This document shows, in pieces, positions 32,481-45,739 of a stretch of 64,000 bases of DNA. Every line of letters begins with the position of its first letter. Position 1 is the stretch's first letter. A program made the translations under genes and the position numbers. The notes under the pieces are model-generated. The model saw nothing but the letters and a program-made list of their open reading frames with translations, ran no database searches and had not been told where the DNA came from. Source of the stretch: Epiperipatus broadwayi (taxonomy: Eukaryota; Onychophora; Udeonychophora; Euonychophora; Peripatidae); NCBI GenBank assembly GCA_028023455.1, contig JAQFVV010006272.1, positions 5,571,217 through 5,635,216 of the forward strand, in the 5' to 3' direction.

Positions 32481-35400
32481 CGGCTGACCAGATACTTTCT
32501 TATCTGGTAAGACTTTTGAAACAATGCAATTCTGTTATCAGTTTCTCGAACGATTGTTTTAAAATAAGTCTTATGATTTTAAAACAAGCTGGTGTGGACA
32601 AAATTTCCACAAATGGGTTTATTTACTATTACAAAATTGTAATCTTTTTACTTTTAACTAATGGGCTTTTCCGGGTAATTGTTTTCGAGAAACTTTTTAA
32701 AAGAATTGCATCATTTCTGACTACTAAATTACATATGAAAAATTTCATATATGATTTTAAGTACAATTTATATATAACATAATTTTTAGAGATTTGTTAG
32801 CAATCTCCTACACTGAAATATATATATTTATTATTCACACACGTATACACATGAGAATAATATTAAACATTTATTTATTAAAAGGGTTTTTTAGATTAAG
32901 ATATATAAGTATTTATGTGATTTGTATTAAAATAATAAAGCAAAAGAAATATACATATTATTAGATATATATATACATGAGTGAGGACAGGTTTGAACAT
33001 AGTTAGATGGTAGGAGATTGGATGTGGGCTGTGAAGCAGGATCTGAGCATGTCAAAAATGAATGTAATTAAATTCTCATTATGTAACCTCTTTTGGTAGG
33101 AAATTCAATAGTTAAATCTAAGAAGACTGAGAAATCAAGTGTCAGATTATCAAAGTTCAACATGTAGTTTCCAAGACCAAAGCTTATTATTAATACTTAT
33201 AATATAGCTCTAAATATATGAGATGCTAAAATACTGTAGTATTAAAGATCAACAAGTGATAGTAAACTATCACTAATAATGATCATGTGTGTTTTTATAA
33301 TATTGCATTCTATTATTAACTAGGCATCTGAAATAGCCTTTATAATGATATATAAATACAATTTTTGTATTTACAATTTTATTTATAAATAAATATAGAT
33401 TTTAAAAAATGCTTGTACAAGAAAATTATATGCATATTTCCATATAATTGTGGGTACATTTATCTATATGGCAAATAATGTGAAAAATGAATTTTTAAAA
33501 ATTTAATGTTTTCATGATTATCATTAGCTCTTACAGAAAATGGCAATAAAGATGAATATCTATCTATCAAAAAAAAAAAAAAGATTAAAAAATAAATGAT
33601 TAAAAACAGAAATACTGTGTAATTAGAAAAAATGAATATGTTTGTATATATCAATATCACTGTCATACTGCAAGAAATATGATCAATAGCACGAGGTTCA
33701 TGACTACAGTAAATGACTAAAAATAGTAAGGCAAAAAAAAAATGAAGAGAGAATAAAAGTAAGATTTCATAAAGAAGATGTAAAAAAAAAAAAAAACAGA
33801 TTAACAATATAAATTTTTAACAACTGTTTCTTATTCGACACTTATGAATAAATGCTTTTTACCCACAATTATAAATTAATTCTTGTATTAAATGTGATTT
33901 ATATTAATTCTATTAGAGTAATGATGTTTAGTATATTATGGAACAAGCTAATCATTTGAACCAGTTTTTTTTTTTCTTTAATTAATGATTTTTAAAAATA
34001 AAAAAAAAACAAATGAGGATGTGGAATATTCCTGCAGCATAGGAGTACATGGGCTCTGAGATAATGTACTATGATTATATTCAGTATCACTTTTTGTTTT
34101 ATTATTTTTATGGAACTGCTTGAAAGATTTTTTATTAACTTCAAGATTTGTCGCAAAGACAAAAAACTTTCAAATGAGATGTGAGTACAAAAGATGTCAT
34201 TGAGTAAAATGTTTTTTTAGATTGGAGTCTTCAAATATATTATATATAAAACAATTATGGTAAGGAATAGCTATTTTTCAAAATATGTGAATTTATTGTG
34301 CTTGTAAATTCTAACTAGCATTGCTATCTATGCCCTTAGTATAGTGGTATAAAGATTGTAGAATTAACTCTTAATTCTATTAAGAGGTTTTTTTAATATT
34401 ATACTGATTTTTGAATGAGAAATTCCATGTTTAAGGCTGGTGATTTGCATTTGAATTCTCTTTAAGATAATAATCTACTGTATTTTTCCAGAAAAACATT
34501 TAATTGGTCTCAAAATACAATAAAGATTTTATACTATATAATTATAATATGACATATAATAATAATTTAAAAATTATAAAATGTTCAAAACATTAAACAG
34601 TATTGATGTTCCCTACAATATCTTTCTTCCTTCTTCAGAAATAAGTTTTTAAAAATAATTGCAGGTTTGTTGAATTCAGTCTGCTAAAATTCAAAAATAC
34701 TTTCAATATAATAAAATTTTGTACTTTATTTAATAAAAATAATAACATACACAGTAAAAAGTAATAACGTACAATAAAGCAATATGGTTGGTTGTTTCCA
34801 AATTAACAATTTTGTTGGATTTAGATGTTTGTTACAATTCAACAGTACAGCTTTTACTTCTCCCTTTCTAATTTCTGGTATATGCTTCTAGAAATTTAAT
34901 ATTCCTATTAATTTTAATCTATAATAAATGAAAGATGATCCGACAAAAGTAAATCAATATACATAAATTCATATTTATATTTTAAAAAATATGTGTATTT
35001 GATACACAAAAATTACAAAAACTTCACAAAACATTCTCATATTGCATAATACTGAATAAAAAAATACCATTCATTAGCAGCATAGTAATTTCATTATTTT
35101 TATAGATCATTCAAAATTAAATAATTCAATATAATAGTATGAAAATGACACAAAATATCTTTTTTGCATACTTCAAACAATATATACATTAAAAAATGTT
35201 TTACATATAACAATACTCTGTAAAAATACGTTATTAAAAAAAGTCTAATCTTTTGCAGTAGCATCCTGTTCTTTCACATATTAGTTCAGCAATATCAGAA
35301 GAAAAATTGGTTCACAGAAAATAAGAGATTTGACTTGTCAATAACTCAAGATATAGTTTTACCATCTAGGACTTATTTTCAATGAAAAATCTATAATCAA

Positions 35401-37260
35401 AAAATAACTGTGTAAAAATGGAATTCTTAAAAGCTAAATGGATTTGATTTTCTTGCATATAAGTGGAATCTCATCAACAAAATCAAGACAACCCAGTCAT
35501 TGTACTCATCTCCCTTAATTCTGAAATTTATCAGCCATAGATCTATATAAATGTTTAAAGCACAAATTTTGAACTATATAGTTAATGAGTGTTGAATGTA
35601 TGATTATAGTGGCAGAATTGAAGGACTTAATAATCAAATTATTTTAAAAAAATCCATAAGCTAAAGAAATAAATAATAAAGTAAGGAATATTTTAATACA
35701 TTACAGCATTAAAGATTTATAAAGTGTTAAACTTATGCAAAGTAGAGTTCTACTAAATTTTTCAAAATGCATTACAATGGAGCTGTGAGTGATGCTATAT
35801 TTTTTTCAAGTTCCCTTTTTACATACAACATATTTTGTGTATATTAGCTCACATTTTGTTGATAAAATATTAATTGGAATACAATTGTATTGCTTACTGA
35901 ACTACAAGTGAACAATAAATTTTCCACAAGCATATACACATAACATAAAAGCTCTTTTATATGTATAATTTGCATATATAAATTAAGATTACAATAAAAA
36001 AATTTATAAAATAATCTAGTTATTAATAATAAATTAAAGGGACACATTTACATACATTTTATTGAGTGTGTGAACACTCATACATTCACTGAAGCAATAA
36101 GAATAATAAGAATAAAAAAACATTTTTATTTTTAAAATAAAGTAAATAGCAAAATGTCTGACATTTGTCACCATTAAATAACCTTTGGAGGATATTCTTT
36201 TTTTCCAATAATTTTTTTTCTCTTATAGAAACATAATATTAGTTTTGTTATCAAAAAATTAGGATTTCTCTAATTGTTTTGATGTTTTTAAATCAGTATC
36301 AACTTAGTGCTATGCTCAAAAAATATTTTATGCAAAATACTGCATAACAAATTTAAAAGGGATAATAAAGAAAGAATAAAATGTATGTGCTTTCAACATA
36401 AACTGCATAAATTTTATTAATAAATATAATCATGTATAGTGCTCTGGGACAGAAAAACTACTGGTATTTACAAATTTTCTTTTTTAAAAAAAACCTAATC
36501 AAATACAACTCTCAAGAAAAAAAATGGCTTGAATATCATAAAATTTGCAAATTATAATGAGTTTTTTCATTTGTGTATTTACATTTTTCTTTGGATAGCA
36601 TATAATTGAAGTCGAATAGCTAAATATAGCATAGTTTGCAACTACACCTATTCCTCTTCAATTTCTTCAGATAAATGTATTTAAAATAATAAGACATCAA
36701 ATTTTTCAATCATTAAAATATTTTAGAAATAAATTTTGGGGTTTTCATCACCTCCATTTTCTTTTATAGAAATAAGGTTTGATAAAATCAAATTAAGCAG
36801 AGTAGTTGGACAATTCTTTAAAAAAGTCAAAAGAAACTTGCATTCATTTATTATATTGTTTTATTACTTATTTATTCTTTTTAATGTCTGCATATTCAAA
36901 ATTAAATTTAAAATGTCAAGTAAACTGTAACTTGTGATAAAAAAAAAGTTTAAAAATAATAAAAATTTGAAATCTCAGCCTCGACCACTTCAATGACCTT
37001 ACATAACTGCCAATTAAAGTTACAAACAGGTCACTAAATTTTCCAAACATCACTAAACATCATTCAAATAATCAAAATTGGGTCTGTAGTATTTTTGCAG
37101 TTTATAATTCCTTAAAATATTTTAATATGAAATCTCAAAAATAATGCTTCATTTATTCTTTTGAAATGATAATTTCAGCATTAATAAGCAGTCTGCATTT
37201 TGAATATATATGCATAAAAAAACTGAAGAATAAAAACAATTAATTAAAGAAAAAAAATTC
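32481..37260. other. Long A+T-rich stretch without recognisable genes
   Basis: All frames are stop-rich and no conserved motif is visible. A tRNA-like piece lies near 34335-34400 on the plus strand: an A-box-like TAGTATAGTGGTATAAAG and an AGAATTAACTCTTAATTCT hairpin, but no B-box at the right distance. Poly-A/T runs are common. The 115-codon minus-strand frame at 33460-33807 is a Phe/Leu/Ile-rich low-complexity reading of A+T-rich DNA. Confidence 0.5.
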
Positions 37261-38014
37261 TTTTTAAAGATGTTTCAAAATCAATATATTGTACCGCTAA
37301 TCGGTATCTTCGGGTTTATAAACTTTAAATTACACATATTTGGTGACCAAATTAAATCCATTCTGATAATTCGTTTATATTGGGAATATGTCAGTTATTT
37401 TCATGAAAGTAATTATTTTTCCTGGTTACCCAACCCAGTTTAATGTAACTTTTACTAATAGTCAAAGAAAGAACCAGTTTTTAATTTGTTTATTAGACAC
37501 TAAGATTCTATACGCGAATCCACTGGCTCTCCCCATCTATCTCTGTTAGTCGCTATTAAATGATAATTTGTTACTCTGAAGGATTATATTATTAGATATG
37601 GCATTGGCAATTTTTTAGCAAACCAATAATAATAGAATTTAATTAATAATATGTTAATAACAAATTTAGATGGACAACAAAATAAATTATATTCATAAAG
37701 TTTATTAATTCATAAATATAATACTTCTAATTCTAAAAAGAGAATAAAATATAATATTAAAATTAGATGAGTACCAAAAGCAAATGTTCTTGGGACTCCA
37801 ACCATCTGCAGTACGATTAAACATAGTCTTCAACATAGTTTCAGAATGTGATCACTTACAACATATGAGATAAAGTTCCTTACTGCTAAGTTTCTACGGT
37901 TCAATTATAATATTTAGAGAATTACCATGCATGATTTTATTTGTCCAGAGTGGGATCTGTTGTATGATATTACAGCTTGTAGGCAGTCCAAGGATTCAAA
38001 GATTCAGGTAGACA
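37261..38014. other. Less A+T-rich patch without recognised gene
   Basis: Around 37290-37310 and 37480-37560 (for example ACGCGAATCCACTGGCTC) composition shifts. From 37928 a short frame reads MHDFICPEWDLLYDITACRQ and stops at 38062. It may belong with the 38015-38335 frame if there was a frameshift. No family recognised. Confidence 0.3.
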
Positions 38015-38335
38015 ATGGGTTTCATGCATTATCACAACTTCAGGAGGAAGAAAGAATTGGCAAATGAACTCTTCTCTACTCACATGAAACGGTTCATTCC
38101 GCTGGTGAGAATAACTTGGCGTATTTTATATTCCCTCAAAACAAAAAACAAAATCAGTTTAGATGAAATTGTTTTGGAAGTCACATATAACACCAGGAAA
38201 CAGATGAAAATGAAAGATGTAAGACGAAAGATCTGTGATGTGTTTGCTTTTTATACCCCCTCCCTAATTTTAGTCTACCATGCACATTTTTTGTTTCTAA
38301 AAGTATCTTTTCCTCCCTTCAGTGGCCATATTTAA
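38015..38335 (+). CDS. Uncharacterised 106-codon open frame, possibly part of a broken gene
   Basis: Open from ATG 38015 to 38335. Residues 12-20 are basic, and residues 42-82 (KTKNKISLDEIVLEV, then MKMKDVRRKICDVFAF) are charged and helical. DVRRKICDV faintly resembles the RRxYD motif of E2F/DP winged-helix domains, but the rest does not clearly fit. The last 25 residues are hydrophobic and may be intronic read-through. A donor-like GAT|GTAAGA occurs at 38218 and an acceptor-like CCCTTCAG at about 38321. The reading frame just upstream in another phase (37928-38062) is also open, so a frameshift is possible. Could also be chance. Confidence 0.3.
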   Translation: MGFMHYHNFRRKKELANELFSTHMKRFIPLVRITWRILYSLKTKNKISLDEIVLEVTYNTRKQMKMKDVRRKICDVFAFYTPSLILVYHAHFLFLKVSFPPFSGHI

Positions 38336-38339
38336 TAAG

Positions 38340-39969
38340 GTTAAAGAATGCTGTGTTCTTAACTTTAATGAATGGGATTTGTCTTGCGGTAAGAATTTAT
38401 ATTCTTATCTCAGTAAGAATCAAAAGTAACTTTTAGTTATTCTCTCTCTTTATTTCTTTAACTAAAAAAAATATACAACTTATATTGTTTAAAATAAATC
38501 AGATTATACTTTTAAAAAAAGACTATTCTCTCTTAAGAAATTTAATAATTTTAATTCTAAATTACCAATGCCAATTGTACCACAAATATGGTACAATATG
38601 TATACCCTAACAACATTTATTTCTTGATCAGTAAATACGATCTGTTTAGTGCACTATTTCATGAAGCAGACAATATTACATACAACTAAAAAACAAAACT
38701 AGTACATTTATTTCAAAATGTAGATATTAAAACAGTAAAATTTGAGTTTGAATCTTAGTTTCACCTCAGTTCCATTTGTTCTATGGTCTTACTCACTCCT
38801 ATATCCCACCTAAATTTAAACCTTGAATATTGGATTGTGTTCTTATAATTGTATTAGGTATATATGTAAACATTTGTAAAATATGCCATAAATACACACA
38901 CTCTGATATCAGGTAAATATTGAATTAAATAATGTAATTTAAATGATTTATTAAATTCATAATATTAAAATTCCATGGCATAAATACTTATTTAGGTCAA
39001 TTTATATTTATAATATTTTTGTTTATAAAACTTAAAAATCTGCTTAGAACTTATAAACATATTAATGTACAAAAATAGAAATCCCTCCTGTTTAATTAAA
39101 ATTGCAAAGTCATAGTGGGTGGGGAGAGACAATAGAACACTGAGAATATTTCTAAAAGTTTTTTTAATTAGTTTTAAAAAGGTAAAATCTGTGTTGTAAT
39201 CAGGTCACGAGTAATAGACCAAAAATAAAGTACAAAATAAATTCAGTCGGATTGAAAATACAAATGTAACATGTGTTGCTAATGTATCAATTTACCTAGG
39301 GAATGTCAGATAGATCTGCAAGATAGGGAATAAGAGAAAGAAAAAGTATAAAGAGAGAAATTACTGAATTTTTATGGTGCTATATTTCTAAGCCTGTTCC
39401 TGTGTTGTGATTTAAAGTGTACTTGTTCGGATCATTATACAGCTGATCTCTGGCTTACTCTTTTGCAAAGTTTGGTCCATGGTATTTACGTCTTTTTAGT
39501 TATTAAAAGTAAATCATTATGCTATTTTATATTGACATGACTGAGAAGTAAGGTGTGCCCTATTCTCCTCTGGAGAAATGTTCTATATGCACTGAACTTC
39601 CTACTTGCTCTAAAATGAACTGTTAATACTTAATAAGAATCTATATGCTGCTGCCTGATTAAAATGCTGCCATCAACTGAAATCTTAAAATAAGCCATCA
39701 AAGAAAACTGCTGCTGATAAATAAATGGACCGTGAAGGATCAAATGTCAATGTGCACATTCAACTGAATTCAAAAGGTAACCTGTACCCAAAATCTTTAA
39801 AGACTTTCATTCCTTAATCTAAAGCTATAGCTCGTTTAAACAATCTGTATTTTCTTTATTTATAATTTCTCCTACTTATGTAAAAATCTATTAAAGTTTT
39901 ATTTATTGATACTCAAAATATATTAAAACTCTATAACTATTTAAATGTAAATAAACACATCTGATCCTT
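38340..39969. other. A+T-rich stretch without recognisable genes
   Basis: Nothing recognised. The part 39380-39780 is somewhat less A+T-rich but contains no open frame of note. Confidence 0.5.
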
Positions 39970-41560
39970 TCCCTTGCACCTTGGGTATCTATTTTATTAT
40001 CATTTATTTGTCTATGAATATGATTTCATGCCTAAATAATTTCCTACCTGGCTCGCTAGTTTTACTAAATGTTATAATTAATAATCGTCGCCATAATGAG
40101 CGAAATCATCAAGATAATATAATAATGATATCCTCATTTTGCGCTAATAAGCAGCCAGCTCAGGAATTATCCGTCATTATTATTAAATAATCGATTAAAT
40201 GGATGCATTCTCATGATTTTCGTATTACTCTGCTTCCCAATATTGTTATGTATTAAAATAAATTGCAGAGAAGCATTTGATGTTTGATATTAGTTAAGAA
40301 TGTGAGTGTACCATAATTCGTTATGGGCAGATTTATCAAATTAGCAATAGTAATAAGATAGAATTTTAATCTCCCTTTTTATTAGTTGGTTTACATTAAT
40401 TTATTTATACTAATAAACCAGTAATTATGTTATTTGAGGGTTTTTATATAAAATAACTCGTAAATGTGGGCCTTGGAAATAAATCATCTTGTTTTTAATC
40501 AAAAATTTAAATCTAACTATATTCTGCCAGTGATATGTGTTATAGCTAGCGATGCCATGTTCCCTTTTAAAGCCATGGAATTTACCGGATACGGATATAA
40601 AAATGTATCTTTTCGCTCCTATACAGTAGGGCATATTTAGAAATGCTCCTTTGAATAGTTAAGCTTGTCATAGGGTCAGAAGTAACAGCGGCAAAAGTCC
40701 CTTACACCCGAACTTGCTTATATGACCGTTCGCAAGGGGTCCCAGGCACAAAGCCCACCCTTAAGTTTTATATTTCGCTATATGGCTTCACTGTATCACA
40801 ATTTACTCTTCAATTATTACATGGCATCTCTACGCATATCACCTCTCGCCTACTCTATTATCTTTTTATTGTGTGCTTATGATTACATTTTCCCAAGTGT
40901 TCCATGATAACTGCTCTCCAATAACAGATTCTAGAAATAATTATATAAATAAAACTTTAAGCATATGTTCTGTTACTAAGGCATGTAGATTCATCACAGT
41001 AAACTGTATAAACTGTTTTATCTCGTATTCTGACTGATATGATTAATAGTTTAGCCATAAAATAACTTTTATATTAATACCCAAAAGGGGCCAGATTGAA
41101 TAATTAATGAAATACAAATGTAAGGTTTCATATCATATTAAGTGTCTCAGAAGTTATCAACCTCAGAATCTGTAATCTAACTTTATTTATAATATTAAAT
41201 ACATAATGTTTTAATTACATCTGTGTCCGTATATCTGTTTTTTAATGCCTTATAGCCATAGTATCTCACCTCGATAAAAAGTTAAATACATAAAAGTTAT
41301 GCATTAGTAATAATAACCTTAGGTTTAGTTAGTAAGAGTCACTTGCATCTCCCTGACCCCCAAGCCTAAAAGATGTTTCCTAGTGTGATGGCAGATGCAT
41401 TGTACCGTAATTCTATGTTATGGAATTGATCTACTAGGTTCAAACACGACACCGCAGGCCCTGAACCCACCTGTTGTGCTGCTCTTCGAATGTGGTAGTT
41501 TAATTGTACAACTAGTTAATGAGGCATAGGAATTCTGACTGTTACAATATCTAGGTAGAT
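39970..41560. other. Less A+T-rich island without recognised genes
   Basis: CpG dinucleotides and G+C are more frequent than in the flanks, notably 40640-40780 and 41330-41500. Frames of 60-70 codons (39981-40190, 40722-40907 plus; 40425-40634 minus) have no motif. The composition recalls 30150-31400. I cannot say whether it is unique DNA or an unknown element. Confidence 0.35.
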
Positions 41561-41795
41561 TATTGAAGGGTTATTTCCTTCAAAATTATTACTAGAAAAT
41601 TAATTTTACATTTGGCAAATGTAAATATTTTATTCTGACGAAGATGATTTTTCAAAAGGAGACATTCAGCAAGATGTATATTTAATTTTATTAGAAAGGA
41701 TTTTCAAAATGAAACATTAACCATCACTTTTGGTTTATATACATACATATTTCTTTTTTTTTGTTAAATATTATTTTAAAAAATGTAAGACTTTT

Positions 41796-43690
41796 TGGTA
41801 CTGATTCAGAATGCACTCACAGCCATTTTGAAATCTAAAGATCACCCAAAATCACTGCTGAATCTCCAAGTGATAAATGGCATTGAATAATCCATATGTG
41901 GTAACAATACAACCATTCATTACAAAGATCGCAATAAACATCAATAATTAAAAAATTAAAGTGCAAATCTCATACAACTATGCTTGATCAAATCATGTGA
42001 CTAAAATATACAAAATATAAAAATGGAAGTAACGAATAAATTTTGAAATACTAAAAGCATATAATTTTTAAAATACGAATTTAAAATACTTAAACAGAAA
42101 AAAATACTGGACACATACATTAACTAAAAAACCCACATGTTTAACAAATGTAAAATTAATCAAACCAAGCTTATAATTTTAAAATACTAAAAATTTCTAA
42201 AATACGAATTTTATTACAATATGCTGAATAAATGTAAAAACTGCCAAAGCATATTAATTCTACAAATAATAATCAATTGCATTTTATCTTAACATTAGTC
42301 AAAAGAATTGTCTAAAATAAAGAATATTACAATTAATAAAAAATTAATAAATCAGATTTTTTCTTACCAAAGCAAGTAGTGTTGTGTACTTAATTTCTCA
42401 CGTCATTATTTGCTAGCAATTGGATAAAAAGAATCTAAATGAGAGATTTATTCATTAAATTTCTCAAAGATACTAACTACCAATGATGAAATGGTTAGTG
42501 TTTATCTTAATTAAAATCCAATACCTATTTTACATTTGAAATAATCAATAAATTTTTATTAAAATCTACAAATATTTTTTTAAACATGTTTCTGTGTTCA
42601 TTTGTTGATGGTAAAAGTCACTTCAATGTTAATAAATAGAAAATTATGTAAACAGATTTGAATCAATTTCAAGAGTCCATAAGGACTTCTCGTGATCAAG
42701 TGTAGATCCAATATCCACATCAGCAGATCAAATGTGAACAACGTTACTTTTTCTTATCTCCATTTTTTTTTTCTAACTACATGAATCAAAAAAGCATGCA
42801 ACATCAGTTTCTTTCTGCTAAAAAAAAAATTCTGTTAATTGTAAAACTTTATTTCATATGGTTATGGGCATATAATGTAATATAATTCATAATTTAGAAC
42901 TTAGAAGCTTTTAATTTTTCGAAATTATAAGATTGGTATGATCAATTTTGTTATTTCAACGTGTAATTATAAGCATATATTGTAATATAAGTGGTATTTT
43001 AGAAGTTATAAGGCTTTTAGTATTTCGAAATTATAAGCTTGGTTTGATCAGACCTGCAGTTTTTGGATGATACTTTGTATCGTCGAAAACATCCTTTCCC
43101 CTCCTCGCATTCTTCAGCATTTTGTGCTGTCGTTATTGTAATAACATTCGTATTTTAGAAATTATAAGCTTTTAATATTTAGACTGCATTCATTGCCATT
43201 TTGTGTAATAAAATTTATATTTTAGAAGTTATCTTTTCGTATTTCGAAATTCTAAGCTTGGTTTGATCAATTTTAAGTTACTTCAATATGTGGTTATAGA
43301 CATATATTGTAATAAAATTCATATTTTAGAAGTTATAAGCTTTTAATATTTCAGAAATATAAGTTTGGTTTTGATCAGACTTCTGCATTTTTTGTTCAAT
43401 ATTTTGTATCATTGAAAACTTCCTCTTCCCTCCCTACATATTTTGGTGCTTTGTGCGATCATTATTATAACATTTTATTCTTGAAGTTATAAGCTTTTAG
43501 TATTTACACTGTACTCACTGTCATTTTGAATTCTAAGCACAGACCAAAACCACTGCTGACACATTCCAGCAATCCCGTGTGGATATTTCAATGGCATTTA
43601 TTACTTGGATGTGTCAGTGGTGGTTTTGGGTGGTCCTTAAAATTCAAAATAGTGGTGAATGCACTCAAAATCAGCACTGACTTTTTTTTT
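41796..43690. mobile_element. Long TIR (foldback-like) DNA element, no transposase seen
   Basis: The left end, from 41796 (GGTACTGATTC, then TGCACTCACAGCCATTTTGAAATC), matches the reverse complement of the right end for about 95 bp, through ATCACCCAAAATCACT and AAGTGATAAATGGCATTGAA. Inside, the right half has repeated blocks of TTTTAGAAGTTATAAGC and TTTCGAAATTATAAGCTTGGTTTGATCA (about 42900, 43000, 43150, 43250, 43330, 43480). The left half has the same block inverted (ATCAAACCAAGCTTATAA near 42160). This nested structure is typical of foldback-like or non-autonomous DNA transposons. No transposase ORF is present, so movement would need an enzyme supplied elsewhere. Target duplication was not settled. 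Confidence 0.8.
43505..43690. repeat. Palindrome at the right end of the TIR element
   Basis: A direct-orientation copy of the left terminus (about 43505-43590: TACTCACTGTCATTTTGAATTC ... CCAAAACCACTGCTGACACATTCCAG) is followed at once by the inverted right terminus (about 43592-43690). The two arms pair into a hairpin. So the terminus sequence is present three times in the element, which suggests partial duplication of one end or two elements joined. Confidence 0.8.
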
Positions 43691-43699
43691 ATAGAATAA

Positions 43700-45279
43700 T
43701 TAATTAATTGATAAAACTTGAAAAATTGAAATCATGAAATCAGAAAATTTTCATTTTAAGGAGGAATCTCTAGCTTAAAATTGATAAAATTAATACACTA
43801 TGTGAATGTGAGTTAAAGTAATGAAGTTTAAAAAAAGATAAATTTTTGGCCCAATGTTCATAGAAGTATGATACATCCCCCACCAATAATTAAAGCTATA
43901 ATCTGTTATTCATTTCACCAATCCAAATCTGGGACCTTTATTGATCAAAACCTGAAAACTATTTGAGATGACAATGAACTGTTTAAAGAAAAATTCGAAC
44001 ACTATTGAAATGTGATAAAAAAAAAAATTCCAAGTTATTGAACACACACCTATATACATAGTGATTCATTACAATTCATTTGATGAATGATTATTCAGTA
44101 TTCAAATAAAATGACAAAAAAAAAATATTCTTAATATTTTTTTTTTGTTCTTCCATTTTTAAAACACAATATGAAAGTAATTTTTATATACTTATCAATA
44201 TTTATATTAACATTATTAAACATAATACATAACAAAAATTTAATTTCAAAACTTTATAGAAACTTCCCTTTTTTAACAATACAACAATTAAAATAAAAAC
44301 AAACTTCCTATTAACTGAAATTAAATGTGCAATAATCTTGAAAAAATTATATTTATTTACTTATAAAGTAAATATGTAATGTTTTTAAATGCAATAACTT
44401 TTATAAAATAATTTATAATTGAGATTTATGTGAATAATGTACTGCAAAGCTTTTTGTAGATAATAAAATGAGCTTATGGAGAATTTTGCAGGTATGTTGC
44501 TTGAAAATATAAGCTGTATAAAAAAAAATAGATGTGTAAATGGAGATAGAAATAGCCTTAATCTGAAAAGTTTGAAATAGAAGAAACATAAGAATGTTTA
44601 ATACATATGTAATTTCATATTTGAAGATAGGCTCTGCTTAACAAAGAAGTATTGGAACCCTTCTCCTTTTACAAAAAAAAAAAAATGTTACAGACATACA
44701 AGGTAAAAAAAAAATTACAGCATATGTAGGCAAAGTATTTGAAAACTTCAAAAATCAATATTAATAATATGCTGATGCGTTGTGGTGAAACTTTTTTATG
44801 TAATAATTTTATAGGCTTTTTTTATATATTCTAATTTGCAGACTTACAAAGTGAAGGTGAAATAAAAATTGTTATTACAAAATCAATATTGCTATTTATT
44901 GTATACAAACTAACTGTTGTATGCACATTAATTCTCTAAATGCTAAAGAAGATAAAGAAGTTAAGCAACAGAATATTATGATCATGATAATATTTGATCA
45001 TCATTAATGATATTTTCCAACAGTTTACCAATCTCTTAACAAAATTTATTCTAGCATGTCAAACAGAAAAAACCTATAAATATTAAGTAGGCATAATTAT
45101 TCATTCAAAAGAAAGAAGAATGCTTTGCAAAATGATATAATAGAATGTACACTAAATTGTGTACAAAATAAATGGAAATGAAATCAGAGAAAAATGTTTA
45201 AGTAAAAAATGCAGAAAGGAATACATGATGAAGAAACAAAAAATATTAATATACAATGTTTTTGTTTTTGTTTGTATTT
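43700..45279. other. A+T-rich stretch without recognisable genes
   Basis: No coding frames or repeats recognised beyond homopolymers. Confidence 0.5.
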
Positions 45280-45562
45280 GTAATAGTTTTTAATACTGGC
45301 AACTGGAAAGGTTTTTTTTATTATTTACTCCTTAGATACAGCTGAGCATGCATTTGGTGTGGTAGCTAATTTATTACATATACAAATAAGAAAAAAAATG
45401 GACATTATATTTAAATATGCACAGCTGATAATTATTTATGATAGCTATGAAATTAAAGTGAGAGCTATGATTCTGGTGGATTACATCGAAAGTATGCTCA
45501 GCTGTATCTAAAAAGTAAATAATAAAATCTTTTCAGTTGGCAGATGTTAAAAATTTTGATAA
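45280..45562. mobile_element. MITE-like inverted-repeat element, about 280 bp
   Basis: The left arm 45280-45352 and right arm 45490-45562 are near-perfect reverse complements through CTGGCAACTGGAAAG, TTATTATTTACT and TTAGATACAGCTGAGCAT. The 140-bp centre is unrelated. Arms of about 70 bp, short length and lack of ORF are typical of a MITE. The exact ends and target duplication are uncertain because the flanks are A+T-rich. Confidence 0.85.
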
Positions 45563-45739
45563 TTTATTATATATATATATAAGAATGATACAATAAAAGC
45601 AAAACCAGAGGTCATTATGGCATTAAAAAAAATACATAAACATTACAATTTCCATAATGCACTAATTAATGAAATACTTGAATCTTTAAAAAAAGTCAGA
45701 CCAAAATGAGTTTGTACACATATTACATAAATACCTGTA

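Noticed and set aside
33460-33807. 115-codon minus-strand open frame
   Set aside because: Phe/Leu/Ile-rich reading of A+T-rich DNA with poly-A runs on the other strand; no motif, no composition change.
34335-34400. A-box-like tRNA fragment with anticodon-arm-like hairpin
   Set aside because: No B-box at a fitting distance, so only noted within the intergenic entry.
41395-41500. B-box-like GGTTCAAACACG
   Set aside because: A-box spacing and arms are too poor to support a tRNA or SINE.
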